DNA of 64,000 bases from Schaalia suimastitidis DSM 15538. GTDB lineage: Bacteria; Actinomycetota; Actinomycetes; Actinomycetales; Actinomycetaceae. A model generated the notes under the pieces. It did no database searches and was not told where the DNA came from. It worked only from the letters and a program-made list of their open reading frames with translations. Each line of letters starts with the position of its first letter. The first letter of the stretch is position 1. This document shows, piece after piece, positions 45,889-55,006 of this stretch. The stretch lies in NCBI RefSeq assembly GCF_000429105.1, contig NZ_AUBF01000012.1, forward strand, positions 56,665 through 120,664. The letters run 5' to 3'. The translations under genes were made by a program, and so were the position numbers.

Positions 45889-47103
45889 GGTGGGGTGAAT
45901 TCGAGTAATTTTGCTGCAAAACCATCCTCGACCTCGGATGAAAACACAGGTATGCGGCGCACAACTATTGACCCTGAAAGTTCAGCGAAACATCAGTCTG
46001 TTCCCGCTGCGACTGTCCCGCATATGCAGGTTGACGTATTGGCGCCGTGGGGTGTTGCCGGTCCGCCTCCAGTAGGGCAATGGAGACAAGACATCCTAGG
46101 CAAAGATTTCGAGTCACGCACACTGCCACTGCTGCCGGACAATGAAGGCGAATGTGTGGCGACCCTGATACGGCATGTACCTGCCTGGGATCCTGCTCTG
46201 CGCACGCCTGAACCGTTCCATTTTGTTGCTCTGTATATTCATGGGCGCAACGACTATTTTTTCCAAACGGAACTTGCCGAGTGTATTACTGGCAGCGGCG
46301 GAGCATTCTACGCCCTCGATTTACGTAAATACGGGCGATCACTGCGTCCCGGACAAACCATTGGTTTTGTCGATGACATGTCAACTTACGACGAAGATAT
46401 TTCTGAAGCACTGGATGTCATTCGTGAGGAAGTGGGCTCACTTCCACTGGTGCTCATTGGGCATTCGACAGGTGGTCTGCTCACAACATTGTGGGCACAT
46501 CGTCATCCTGGCGCTGTCGCAGGGCTCATACTCAACGCAGCGTGGTTAGAGATGCACACCATGGCGTCAATGCGTCCAGCCATACATACCTTGCTTGGTC
46601 GTATTACCCCGTATTATCCGACTTTGGAAATACCCGGTGGTGAAGGTACGGACCATTATCATCCGTCGCTTCGTGGTGGGTGGGTGAACTCTGGCTTCGA
46701 CCTACCTGAGTCACTGCTTCCCTACCCTAAGGATCCAGCTGTGGCAGGTTGGGATTATGTCACCGAGTGGAAGCGCCCTGGTGGCTATCCTGTGTTTGCA
46801 GGTTGGCTTGAAGCAGTGATGGCGGGACATAATGTCATCAGTAAGTCTGCGCGCATTGACTGCCCGGTGCTGTCGATGATGTCAACGTCCACCTATTTTG
46901 ACTCCGAGCCGTCACCAAAGGTTTTTACCTCCGACGTTGTCCTCGATGTTGATGTTGTTGCCGCGAGGTCGGCACGTTTAGGACCGCTGGTGACGATTGC
47001 TCGTTTTGACGGCAAACATGACCTGTTTTTATCGGATCCTCATGTGCGTCGACAGATCTATGCGACGATGTCGGCTTGGCTAAGTGCCTTCGTGGCGCAC
47101 TGA
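45889..47103 (+). CDS. Alpha/beta hydrolase (serine aminopeptidase S33/lysophospholipase type)
   Basis: About 402 residues from the GTG at 45895 (the TACCCT hexamer at 45883-45888 ends six bases before it). Nucleophile elbow GHSTGG in VLIGHSTGGLLTTLWAHRHPG, an N-terminal strand FVALYIHGRNDYFFQTELA with the oxyanion HG, and the late GKHDLFLSD give the triad. The pattern matches monoacylglycerol lipase/lysophospholipase YtpA-like enzymes. A GTG or ATG at 45835 would add 20 residues but lacks support. Confidence 0.88.
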   Translation, partial: GGVNSSNFAAKPSSTSDENTGMRRTTIDPESSAKHQSVPAATVPHMQVDVLAPWGVAGPPPVGQWRQDILGKDFESRTLPLLPDNEGECVATLIRHVPAWDPALRTPEPFHFVALYIHGRNDYFFQTELAECITGSGGAFYALDLRKYGRSLRPGQTIGFVDDMSTYDEDISEALDVIREEVGSLPLVLIGHSTGGLLTTLWAHRHPGAVAGLILNAAWLEMHTMASMRPAIHTLLGRITPYYPTLEIPGGEGTDHYHPSLRGGWVNSGFDLPESLLPYPKDPAVAGWDYVTEWKRPGGYPVFAGWLEAVMAGHNVISKSARIDCPVLSMMSTSTYFDSEPSPKVFTSDVVLDVDVVAARSARLGPLVTIARFDGKHDLFLSDPHVRRQIYATMSAWLSAFVAH

Positions 47104-47185
47104 CTGTCTTTGTGATGCACAGACATGCCGCGCTGGGATTACGCGGCCGCGGGTGTTAATTTGCGCTGAGAACTGCGCGCGTCAA

Positions 47186-48676
47186 CTAGTGTTTAGAGCG
47201 GTGTTGCCGCCACGTGGGGTCGGCATACTCACGGATAATGTCGCGGTTAACCTCGTCAAGGGCTTCGTCAAGGGTTGGCCCCTGCAAATCAAGGATGTGG
47301 AGGAGGTGCCACGCCACTTCGGGCGCACCGGCATCCTCGTTGGCAACGCCGAGATGCGACATCGCCTCTTGTGGGCTGGTAAATGCCATCCCGTTCAAGT
47401 ACAGGTTGCCGTCAGCACCCAAAACAAATGAATCAGGAAGGTGAGCTGACGGTTTTGCCACCAGCGGCACGTCTCCACCGATAACCGCTGCAAGGGCATG
47501 TAATCCCTGCGCGTCACGGTCCACAACAGGCACACCTTCATTACGTGCTTGTTCAATCCGGTCCTTGAGCGGCCCACGGTCAACAGCCGAATGTGACGCT
47601 ACATCAGCGTCTACCTCTGCAGCAACGGAGTGCTCACCAATGCCAACACCAGTAACAGCGTCAACGCCGTCACCGACAATAGCTTCGTCCTTCACGGGCT
47701 GCATTTTAATGGGACGGCGAGGCCGAGGAGGTGTATGCACCGGAGCATATCGCGCTGCGCCGGTCGCCTCATATGGACCATACGGAGGCACGGTGTTCGC
47801 AGGTGTCGCAATAGCGACCTCATCATTGGCCGCAGGCGCCTCATTGAAAGCTTCATCTGCGGCGGCGGCGTCATTTGACGTTGCCGCCACGAGCGAAGAA
47901 GAGTCGGGCGCTGAATCCTGTGCCCCTGCTTGCTGCTCGTGTTGAGCGGCAAGCGGCACCGCCTCGTCACTCACATGTGGAAGCGTGTCGACAGCAGACG
48001 GCGTGACCCCCAGAGTCGGCAGGGTGACATCACTTGTCAGCTGTTCTTGAGCGACGGCCTCAATTTGCCCAGTCTGTGTACTGCGGCCCACCACCACTTG
48101 GGGGGCGTGGCCATACATTCGCGGCCCCACGGTACTGACCTCAAGGAATGTCCGCCCGTTACTCATTTGCCGGAAAGCCATTTCATGGACCTCGACACCG
48201 GAGGCTGCCAGGACATCAAGAGCAGGTCGCACTGCAGGGTCAATGGATGCCACCACAATCACGAGGCGTGGGCCAGACCCAGCTGATGGCGGCATAGAAT
48301 CTTTAAAACGCAACCATCCAAGTTTGAAACCGTCAACGTCACCAGGATATTCCCGAGCCAGGTCAGACCACGACAGTGCCGCAGTTTGCGCTAGGCGAGA
48401 CAGGGACGAGATGAGGATATCGGAGTCGAGGTGACGCACGACTTCAACGGATACCACTTGCCCGGACGCATCAAGAGCAATAAGACGCGGTTCAGCCAAC
48501 TGCCCGTCGTCGACAGGCGAAAGGTCACGCCACGTGATGGGGAAAAGTGGACGTGAAACGATCTCAAGGACCTGTGAACAGACTGCGTCAATCACTTCTG
48601 GGGTGAGCCCACCTGGCACATTCCGCCCAAACTGCGCAGGAATAAGCCGACCGTCCTCGAATTCGAACAGTGCCAT
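47186..48676 (-). CDS. Hypothetical actinobacterial protein with nuclease-like N-terminus
   Basis: A 496-residue soluble protein. The first 200 residues (FEFEDGRLIPAQFG, then LIALDASGQVVSVEVV, LSWSDLAREYPG and LRLVIVVASI-like strands) are compact and resemble a restriction-endonuclease-like or DUF91-like core, but I cannot name a family. Residues about 230-400 are Ala/Asp/Val-rich and low in complexity, and a small C-terminal block (FVLGADGNLYLNGMAFTSPQEA) may be a separate domain. AGGGGAG lies just before the ATG. Neighbours are unrelated in function. Confidence 0.7.
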   Translation of the reverse strand: MALFEFEDGRLIPAQFGRNVPGGLTPEVIDAVCSQVLEIVSRPLFPITWRDLSPVDDGQLAEPRLIALDASGQVVSVEVVRHLDSDILISSLSRLAQTAALSWSDLAREYPGDVDGFKLGWLRFKDSMPPSAGSGPRLVIVVASIDPAVRPALDVLAASGVEVHEMAFRQMSNGRTFLEVSTVGPRMYGHAPQVVVGRSTQTGQIEAVAQEQLTSDVTLPTLGVTPSAVDTLPHVSDEAVPLAAQHEQQAGAQDSAPDSSSLVAATSNDAAAADEAFNEAPAANDEVAIATPANTVPPYGPYEATGAARYAPVHTPPRPRRPIKMQPVKDEAIVGDGVDAVTGVGIGEHSVAAEVDADVASHSAVDRGPLKDRIEQARNEGVPVVDRDAQGLHALAAVIGGDVPLVAKPSAHLPDSFVLGADGNLYLNGMAFTSPQEAMSHLGVANEDAGAPEVAWHLLHILDLQGPTLDEALDEVNRDIIREYADPTWRQHRSKH

Positions 48677-48880
48677 CCCACTCCCCTAAACATTTGAGCA
48701 CGCTACCGTTTCATTGTCCCATATCCCCACGTGCCTGTACGCACAACATTCCGCATGCCACACGTGTTGTGTACATATTTTTATGTTGAAGCCGCGCGTT
48801 CACCAATATCGTTCAGACCGTCCACTGCGCGTCATGGACGCAAAGACCACGAATGCGCTGCACGGTGGGACAATACCCCT

Positions 48881-51800
48881 ATGACATCTGCGGGACCCGG
48901 CAGCGCACTGGACGCCAAAGATCATGCCTTCCTCACCGACCTTTCAGCACGTATCAGTGGAACGGTCGACTACTCTGCGGGCACCCGTGCACGCTATTCC
49001 ACCGATGCCGGCAACTACCGTATCCCACCGCTTGCGGTCGTCATGCCTCGCACTATTGACGACGTCCTTACCACGCTTCACGCAGCCCGCGCTGCAGGTA
49101 TTCCGGTGACAAGCCGAGGTGGCGGCACCTCGTGCGCGGGAAATGCCATTGGCCCTGGCCTTGTCATTGATTTCACGCGCCACATGAACCGCGTGCTGTC
49201 AATCAATCCTGAAACCCAAACGGCGGTGGTCGAACCCGGCTGTATTCAGGAGACCTTGCAGGCAGCAGCACGCCCCTATGGTTTGCGTTTCGGACCTGAT
49301 CCGTCGAGTTCCAACCGGGCAAGTATTGGCGGCATGGTAGGTAATAATGCCTGTGGCCCCCATGCAACAGCTTGGGGACGCACAGCGGATAATATCGTGG
49401 CTCTGGATTGTGTCGATGGTCAGGGGCGCCGCTTTACTGCACGTACATCCCATGACGAGGCGCTTGATGAGGTGCCAGGATTAGCTGCGCTGATTCGTTC
49501 CAACCTGGCGCCAATACGCACCGAACTTGGACAGTTTGGACGTCAAGTATCTGGCTATTCGTTGGAGCATCTTACGCCCGAAGGTGGCCGCAATCTTGCG
49601 GCGATGCTCGTTGGCACTGAGGGAACGTTGGTGACGCTGCTGTCGATCACCGTGAAACTCGTGCCCTTGCCCACTGCGCCTGTGCTTGTCGTATTGGGCT
49701 ACCCCGATATGATCGCTGCCGCTGACGACGTCCCCACACTGTTGGAGCATCGTCCGTTGGCCGTGGAAGGCCTCGATTCGCGCCTTGTTGACGTGGTGAA
49801 AGCTCATCGCGGACCCGGCGCTGTTCCTGCCTTACCAGCAGGTGAGGGCTGGATTATGTGCGAAATGGGGGGCGATTGCCCCGAGGATTCTCTTGCCCGT
49901 GCCTATGCGCTTGCCGAGGCTGCCCACACTGACGCTTTCGAGGTGTACCCACCTGGAGCACAAGCCCTAGCGCTGTGGCGAATCCGCGCTGACGGCGCTG
50001 GGCTGGGTGGGCGCACCCCTTATGACCCTGCCACGGGGCGCGGCGGTGAACAGGCGTGGCCAGGGTTGGAGGACGCTGCTGTTCCTCCTGCAAAACTTGG
50101 CGACTATCTCAGAGGTTTTACTGCCTTAATGAAGCAGTACAACATTGACGGCCTGCTGTATGGGCATTTCGGTGACGGCTGCGTACACATCCGGTTGAAT
50201 ATGCCGCTTGAAACGGAAGATGGGGTGGCCCATTCACGGCGTTTCTTGGAAGCGTCTGCTGCGTTGTGCGCGTCCTTCGGGGGTTCCGTATCAGGGGAAC
50301 ACGGTGACGGGCGGGCACGCACCGAGTTGTTGCGTTATATGTACAGCCCCACGATGCTTGACCTATTTGCGCAGGTGAAGTATTTATTTGACCCCGATAA
50401 CTTCCTCAACCCTGGGGTGCTCACCTCGCCGTTATCGCCCGCTCAGGCACAGGTGCGCGCCCAGGAGCGCAGTGCCAGCGTCGGCAGCTGGGAGGCGTCA
50501 GCTTCTGCTGGGGCGGTGTCGGCAGCAGCATTGCGGGCATCTACCAGCTCGCTGTCGGCGCCCGCCAGCCCGGACGCTGTTGACACGGGCGGCAAAGGCC
50601 AGGATCCACAGCCGGGTATTGATCGTCTCGATGCCTATTTGCGGCGCCCGCATGCCCGAAAGATGCCTGCTGACGGTGGTTTTGCTTTCCACGAGGATGG
50701 CGGCGATTTCACGGCGGCAATCCACCGCTGCACGGGGGTTGGTAAGTGCCGCGCAAGTGTTCCCGGTTCCTTTATGTGCCCTTCCTACCAGGCCACCTTG
50801 GAAGAAAAGGATGTGACACGTGGTCGGGCACGCACGCTGCAAGATGCGGCCAATGGGCAGCTCATTGCGGGGATAGATTCGCCTGACCTTCTTGAGGCCT
50901 TGGATCTATGTTTGGCTTGTAAAGCCTGCTCGTCAGATTGTCCGGCGGGCGTGGATATGGCGAAATATCGTTCAGAGGTGTTATTTCGTCGCTTCCGAGG
51001 CCGTCTGCGTCCACTATCGCATTGGACGCTGGGATGGTTACCACGGTGGCTACGCATCACTGCGCGCATACCCGCATTGGCCCATTTAGGTAATGCAGTC
51101 TTTGGGTTTGCGCCGTTGAAAAACCTGGTGTTTAAGGTTATCGGCCTCGATACGAGGCGCCCGATGCTCTCTTTGCAGGCAGGTACCTTTAGCCAGTGGG
51201 CACGAAAGCGCGCGATGGCATCTACATTGCCGTCTGCCCAGGCGGCGCCTCGTTTCGTTGTTGTTTGGGCAGATAGTTTCTCCCAGACCTTGGATGACTC
51301 AGGGGCGCGTGCAGTCGTTGAGGTCCTGGAAGCTCAAGGGCTCACGGTGATCGCCGCGCCTGATGTGTGTTGCGGATTGACATGGATTACGACTGGGCAA
51401 TTGGACGGTGCGAAGAAACGGCTGCGCGGACTCTTGGATGCTTTGGCGCCCTTTGCTGCCAACGGTATTCCAATCGTTGGTGTGGAACCGTCCTGTACAG
51501 CTGTGCTGCGTGATGATCTTTTAGATTTGCTTCCCGACGATACTCGTGCACCGTTGGTGGCGGGGGCAGTGAAGACTTTGGCGGAAGTACTGTCATCCCT
51601 ACCTGAAGACCAGCGGTACTTACCTGATTTGTCTGGCGTTGAAGTCGTTGCGCAGCCACACTGTCACCATCATTCGGTGATGGGGTGGTCTACTGATGAA
51701 GCACTGCTCACATCCTTGGGTGCGAAGGTAACGAAGTTGGAGGGCTGTTGCGGTCTTGCTGGAAACTTCGGCATGGAGCAGGGACATTATGAATTGTCGG

Positions 51801-51955
51801 TGGCTGTTGGCGAGCGTTCCCTTTTGCCTGCGTTGGCAGAGCATCCGCAGGCGGTGTACTTAGCGGACGGTTTTTCCTGTCGCACGCAGGCGCAGCAGCT
51901 TGCTTCCCGAGGCGGTCAGCACCTCGCGACGCTACTGGCGTCACGCTTGCCTTAG
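48881..51955 (+). CDS. Fused FAD/Fe-S oxidoreductase (GlcD-GlcF-like, D-lactate dehydrogenase type)
   Basis: A 1024-residue membrane-associated oxidoreductase. The N-terminal FAD_binding_4 domain shows PVTSRGGGTSCAGNA and DPSSSNRASIGGMVGNNACG; the FAD-ox C domain includes YGHFGDGCVHIR and SGEHGDGRAR. Two 4Fe-4S segments follow (CTGVGKCR ... CPSY and CLACKACSSDCPAGVDMAKY), then two CCG domains (DVCCGLTW and EGCCGLAGNFG). Such fusions oxidise D-2-hydroxy acids (D-lactate, 2-hydroxyglutarate) and pass electrons to quinone. GACAAT sits six bases before the ATG at 48881; no Shine-Dalgarno. Confidence 0.94.
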   Translation: MTSAGPGSALDAKDHAFLTDLSARISGTVDYSAGTRARYSTDAGNYRIPPLAVVMPRTIDDVLTTLHAARAAGIPVTSRGGGTSCAGNAIGPGLVIDFTRHMNRVLSINPETQTAVVEPGCIQETLQAAARPYGLRFGPDPSSSNRASIGGMVGNNACGPHATAWGRTADNIVALDCVDGQGRRFTARTSHDEALDEVPGLAALIRSNLAPIRTELGQFGRQVSGYSLEHLTPEGGRNLAAMLVGTEGTLVTLLSITVKLVPLPTAPVLVVLGYPDMIAAADDVPTLLEHRPLAVEGLDSRLVDVVKAHRGPGAVPALPAGEGWIMCEMGGDCPEDSLARAYALAEAAHTDAFEVYPPGAQALALWRIRADGAGLGGRTPYDPATGRGGEQAWPGLEDAAVPPAKLGDYLRGFTALMKQYNIDGLLYGHFGDGCVHIRLNMPLETEDGVAHSRRFLEASAALCASFGGSVSGEHGDGRARTELLRYMYSPTMLDLFAQVKYLFDPDNFLNPGVLTSPLSPAQAQVRAQERSASVGSWEASASAGAVSAAALRASTSSLSAPASPDAVDTGGKGQDPQPGIDRLDAYLRRPHARKMPADGGFAFHEDGGDFTAAIHRCTGVGKCRASVPGSFMCPSYQATLEEKDVTRGRARTLQDAANGQLIAGIDSPDLLEALDLCLACKACSSDCPAGVDMAKYRSEVLFRRFRGRLRPLSHWTLGWLPRWLRITARIPALAHLGNAVFGFAPLKNLVFKVIGLDTRRPMLSLQAGTFSQWARKRAMASTLPSAQAAPRFVVVWADSFSQTLDDSGARAVVEVLEAQGLTVIAAPDVCCGLTWITTGQLDGAKKRLRGLLDALAPFAANGIPIVGVEPSCTAVLRDDLLDLLPDDTRAPLVAGAVKTLAEVLSSLPEDQRYLPDLSGVEVVAQPHCHHHSVMGWSTDEALLTSLGAKVTKLEGCCGLAGNFGMEQGHYELSVAVGERSLLPALAEHPQAVYLADGFSCRTQAQQLASRGGQHLATLLASRLP

Positions 51956-51958
51956 GGC

Positions 51959-52010
51959 CCCACGCCTCATGACGGCAGCCTCAGCCCACGCCTCGTGACG
52001 CCAGCCCGTC
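51959..52010. repeat. 26-bp tandem duplication in convergent spacer
   Basis: CCCACGCCTC begins imperfect copies at 51959 and 51985, directly after the oxidoreductase stop. It lies just before the feoC repeat array. Confidence 0.7.
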
Positions 52011-52041
52011 GACGATATTGGTGATCTCGGGACCGGACAAC

Positions 52042-52080
52042 GCATCAGGGCATCAGGGCATCAGGGCATCAGGGCAGGAT
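52042..52080 (-). repeat. 8-bp tandem array across the feoC stop
   Basis: Four perfect GCATCAGG units (52042-52073) followed by decayed partial units. On the minus strand the unit reads CCTGATGC and its TGA provides the stop codon of feoC at 52071-52069. Confidence 0.9.
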
Positions 52081-52341
52081 AGGGCATCCAGCGCAGTGTA
52101 ATTTCACTTCTGCGGAGTTCCCGCCACCGCACGCCCCAAGGCCAGATGCGCAAAGCGTTTCTGCCCGATCAAGTAAGCCCACACGCTGCATCTCATCAAC
52201 CATCACCTCGGCAAGAGAAAGGGAGATGCCCGCTTGGACTGCTGCAGAGTGCACAGTGGCACCGCGCCGTAAGGCCACGTAGAGGCGTTGACGTGCCCCA
52301 GGCTGACCGGCTGCGGTGCCACTGCTGTGGTAGTAAGACAT
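52069..52341 (-). CDS. feoC: FeoC-like regulator with cysteine cluster
   Basis: A 90-residue protein after feoB. The N-terminal half fits the FeoC winged-helix (RLYVALRRGATVHSAAVQAG, LAEVMVDEMQRVGLLDR), and the C-terminus has CASGLGACGGG and LHCAGC, four cysteines suited to an Fe-S cluster. The ATG overlaps the feoB stop (TGATG). FeoC proteins regulate or stabilise FeoB in other species. Here the start upstream of 52341 in the same frame is inside feoB and is rejected. Confidence 0.8.
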   Translation of the reverse strand: MSYYHSSGTAAGQPGARQRLYVALRRGATVHSAAVQAGISLSLAEVMVDEMQRVGLLDRAETLCASGLGACGGGNSAEVKLHCAGCPILP

Positions 52342-54542
52342 CAGAAGAACAATCGACCAATCTGGTAGATCACGACGGCCAACACCCATGCTGCAGCAAG
52401 TTGAACAAGGACACCACCAATTGCCCATTTCGCCCCAATTTGGCGCGCCTGCTCTGCGACAGTTGCTAGGCACGGAGTGTAGGTGAGGACGAATACCAGG
52501 AAGGCGAAGGCTGCGACGGGTGCCGCAGAACCTGCTGATTTCTCGAAGGAGGCCGTGACGAGTTCTGGCAGGCTACCAAGATCTTCGCCGCCGTCTTCTG
52601 CATCGCCACCGTCAACCTCAGGGTCAAGGTTGTAGGAGGCGACAATGGAACTGATCACCGTTTCTTTTGCCACGAAGCCAGTCATGAGCGCACCAGTCAT
52701 ATGCCATTCGCCAAAACCAGTTGGAGCAAAAGCAGGTTCAAGGACCTGCGCTGTACGGCCGTAGAGGGAATCTTCCATCGGCAGATCTGACTGCGCAAAC
52801 GAGTAGCCTGATGCCATAGGGATCGCGGACATGAGCCACACCACCAAGGTCATCGCAATGATGATTTTGCCTGCGCCTTTGACGAATGCCCATGCGCGCA
52901 TCCATGTGTTCTTCAAGGTAACGAAGACACGTGGCATCTGGTAGGCCGGTAGCACCAGCATTAGTGGCGCTCGGTTGGCTCCCTTGGTGATGAAGGGCTT
53001 AAGGACAAGCGCTCCGATCACTACCATCACCAGTGACAGTACATAGAGTGCGAAAACCACCAGACCCGTGTCGTTGGGGAAGAAGATACGCGCAATCATA
53101 AAGTAGATGGTCAGGCGCGCTGCACAGCTGGTATAGGGGATGATCAGGGTTGTCACCAGACGTTGTTTGGCGTTGGGCAGGGTGCGGGTTGCTGCAAGGG
53201 AAGGCAGATTACATCCAAAGCCCATAATCAGTGGCATGATGACGCGGCCATCAAGTCCGATGCTACGCATCACCCGGTCACCCAGGAAGGCGGCGCGCGC
53301 CATGTAGCCCGAGTCTTCCAATATGGAAATGAGGAGGAAGATGACGAACATCAGCGGCAGGAAGGAGGCGACGACGCCCAGGCCCGTGCACAGACCTCCA
53401 ACAAGCAACCCTTGAAGCCAGGTTTCCTCCCAGCCCAGGGCTGCGAGCGCTGCATTGACCAGATTCGCCAATGAGATGGCACCTTCTTCTTCACTGGCGA
53501 AGAAACCATCGAAGAGATCTTGGACGGGCCCTACCCAGTTGCCTGCCACCATGAACAGAAGCCACATGAGGGCAAAAAAGACAGGGATACCGACGATGGG
53601 GTGCAAGAGTAGTCGGTCGATTTTATCCGAACGCGACGGGGTGGCGTTTTCTTGGTGGGCACCGAAGGAACGTTTTTCGACGTCCTCAACCCAGGTGAAG
53701 ATATCGTCCGCATCAGCCAAAGCGTCACGTTTTGCGGCGGCTGCGGCAGTAGAGTCAGGGGCGGAGCATTGTGTGCCGCGAGCCTGGCCGGTTTGTGCGC
53801 ATGCGCAGCCTGCCGAGGCGACGGCAAGCATGTTGCGGCCTTCGTCCTCAGCGCGTTCGGCACGTTCACGGCTCTGGTCAAGGGCCGCGGCGGCGGCAAC
53901 CTGGTTATAGCCGGGTGCTGATGGGTCTGGGGCGATGCCGTTGACTCGAGGGCGTGTGCACAGCGCAGCGTGAACCATGTCGTCGAGGCCGTCAACGCCT
54001 TTGGTACTACGCGGGTCGATGATCATCACTGGTATGCCAAGGGTGGCTGCCAGCGCTGATGTATCGACGCTGTGGCCTTCGTGCTCTGCGACGTCCGCCA
54101 AGGTAACGACTGCTGCTACGGGCCGCCCGGTTCGGGCAACTTGCCCAAGCAGGTACAGCGAGCGGGTCAATGCTGTCGCATCGAGGATGACCAGCGCAAG
54201 GTCGACGCTGCGGCCTCGTGCGGGATCAGTGAAGGAACCTGGTGCGCCTGCGAGGGTATCAACGACAACTTGTTCGTCTGGCGAGTTGGCTATCAGTGAA
54301 TAGGTGCCCGGCATGTCGAGGACGCGGGCACCAATGGACGACCAACGACCTGACATAACTTCAACGGTGGTGCCGGGGGCGTTAATGACTGCCTGACGGG
54401 CGCCTGTGACGATGTTGAAGAGTGTGGATTTGCCGACGTTGGGGTTTCCTAGCAGCAGGATGGTGGGTTCTGTCTCGTTACCAGCCTCGGCATGTGGTGT
54501 TGCGATGGGGGCAGGACGGTCGGTTCCGCAATGGCAGCTCAT
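52341..54542 (-). CDS. feoB: Ferrous iron transporter FeoB
   Basis: A 733-residue inner-membrane transporter with a cytosolic GTPase. The N-terminal SCHCGTD may bind metal. G1 is LLGNPNVGKSTLFN, G3 DMPGTYSL, and G4-like VVTLADVAEH (NxxD replaced, as VTLAD). The membrane core has the two Gate motifs, including GFGCNLPSLAATRT and SCAARLTIYF. An insertion with many Ala residues and cysteines (SAGCACAQTG) lies after the G-domain near residue 240. Coupled by ATGA to feoA and by TGATG to feoC. Confidence 0.97.
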   Translation of the reverse strand: MSCHCGTDRPAPIATPHAEAGNETEPTILLLGNPNVGKSTLFNIVTGARQAVINAPGTTVEVMSGRWSSIGARVLDMPGTYSLIANSPDEQVVVDTLAGAPGSFTDPARGRSVDLALVILDATALTRSLYLLGQVARTGRPVAAVVTLADVAEHEGHSVDTSALAATLGIPVMIIDPRSTKGVDGLDDMVHAALCTRPRVNGIAPDPSAPGYNQVAAAAALDQSRERAERAEDEGRNMLAVASAGCACAQTGQARGTQCSAPDSTAAAAAKRDALADADDIFTWVEDVEKRSFGAHQENATPSRSDKIDRLLLHPIVGIPVFFALMWLLFMVAGNWVGPVQDLFDGFFASEEEGAISLANLVNAALAALGWEETWLQGLLVGGLCTGLGVVASFLPLMFVIFLLISILEDSGYMARAAFLGDRVMRSIGLDGRVIMPLIMGFGCNLPSLAATRTLPNAKQRLVTTLIIPYTSCAARLTIYFMIARIFFPNDTGLVVFALYVLSLVMVVIGALVLKPFITKGANRAPLMLVLPAYQMPRVFVTLKNTWMRAWAFVKGAGKIIIAMTLVVWLMSAIPMASGYSFAQSDLPMEDSLYGRTAQVLEPAFAPTGFGEWHMTGALMTGFVAKETVISSIVASYNLDPEVDGGDAEDGGEDLGSLPELVTASFEKSAGSAAPVAAFAFLVFVLTYTPCLATVAEQARQIGAKWAIGGVLVQLAAAWVLAVVIYQIGRLFF

Positions 54543-54775
54543 GCGATTTCCTCAACTGTGATGTGGCGCGCGGAGCGTCGATCAACGGCAATACGTGTGC
54601 CTGCGATATTGATGACGACGCCGCCGAAAGCTGCGCGGTTGGTGAGATGGAATTCGGCACCTGGACGCATTCCGAGTTCCTGCAGGCGTAGGCGATGTGC
54701 AGGATCAACGTCAATGGTTACTAGGCGCGCACGTGTATTTCTGGGACATGACGCTAAAAGCATAGAAGTGAGCAT
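54539..54775 (-). CDS. feoA: Ferrous iron transport accessory FeoA
   Basis: About 78 residues with the SH3-like FeoA fold (AHRLRLQELGMRPGAEF, GGVVINIAGTRIAVDRRSARHI), which helps FeoB. Start at ATG 54775 gives usual length; ATG 54805 is an alternative with AAAAAGGA upstream. The stop overlaps the feoB start (ATGA). A DtxR/IdeR-like box covers the start. Confidence 0.92.
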   Translation of the reverse strand: MLTSMLLASCPRNTRARLVTIDVDPAHRLRLQELGMRPGAEFHLTNRAAFGGVVINIAGTRIAVDRRSARHITVEEIA

Positions 54776-54787
54776 AGGCTTACCTAC
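54769..54787 (-). promoter_or_regulatory. DtxR/IdeR-like iron box at feoA
   Basis: On the minus strand GTAGGTAAGCCTATGCTCA matches the 19-base DtxR/IdeR consensus TTAGGTTAGCCTAACCTAA at about 15 of 19 positions (counting A/T at the variable sites). It overlaps the feoA start codon and would let Fe2+-loaded DtxR/IdeR repress the operon. Confidence 0.55.
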
Positions 54788-55006
54788 ATACCCTAAGTGG
54801 GTCATTGGTCCTTTTTGAACACAGGCCACCCAAAATGTCAATATCCTGCACTTTTGCAGCACCCTCGATCGACCTAAATCGACATAGTCAACAACGGCGT
54901 CACCAAATGTGTCATTAATTCACAACATCAACGTTACGTAATTCATGGCGAGGATGATCTATTCCCTGCACGACGATATTCTTCTCGACCGCTCTCCCCT
55001 TAGAAG

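Noticed and set aside
52042..52073. GCATCAGG units as a CRISPR array
   Set aside because: Units are eight bases with no spacers; a simple tandem repeat.
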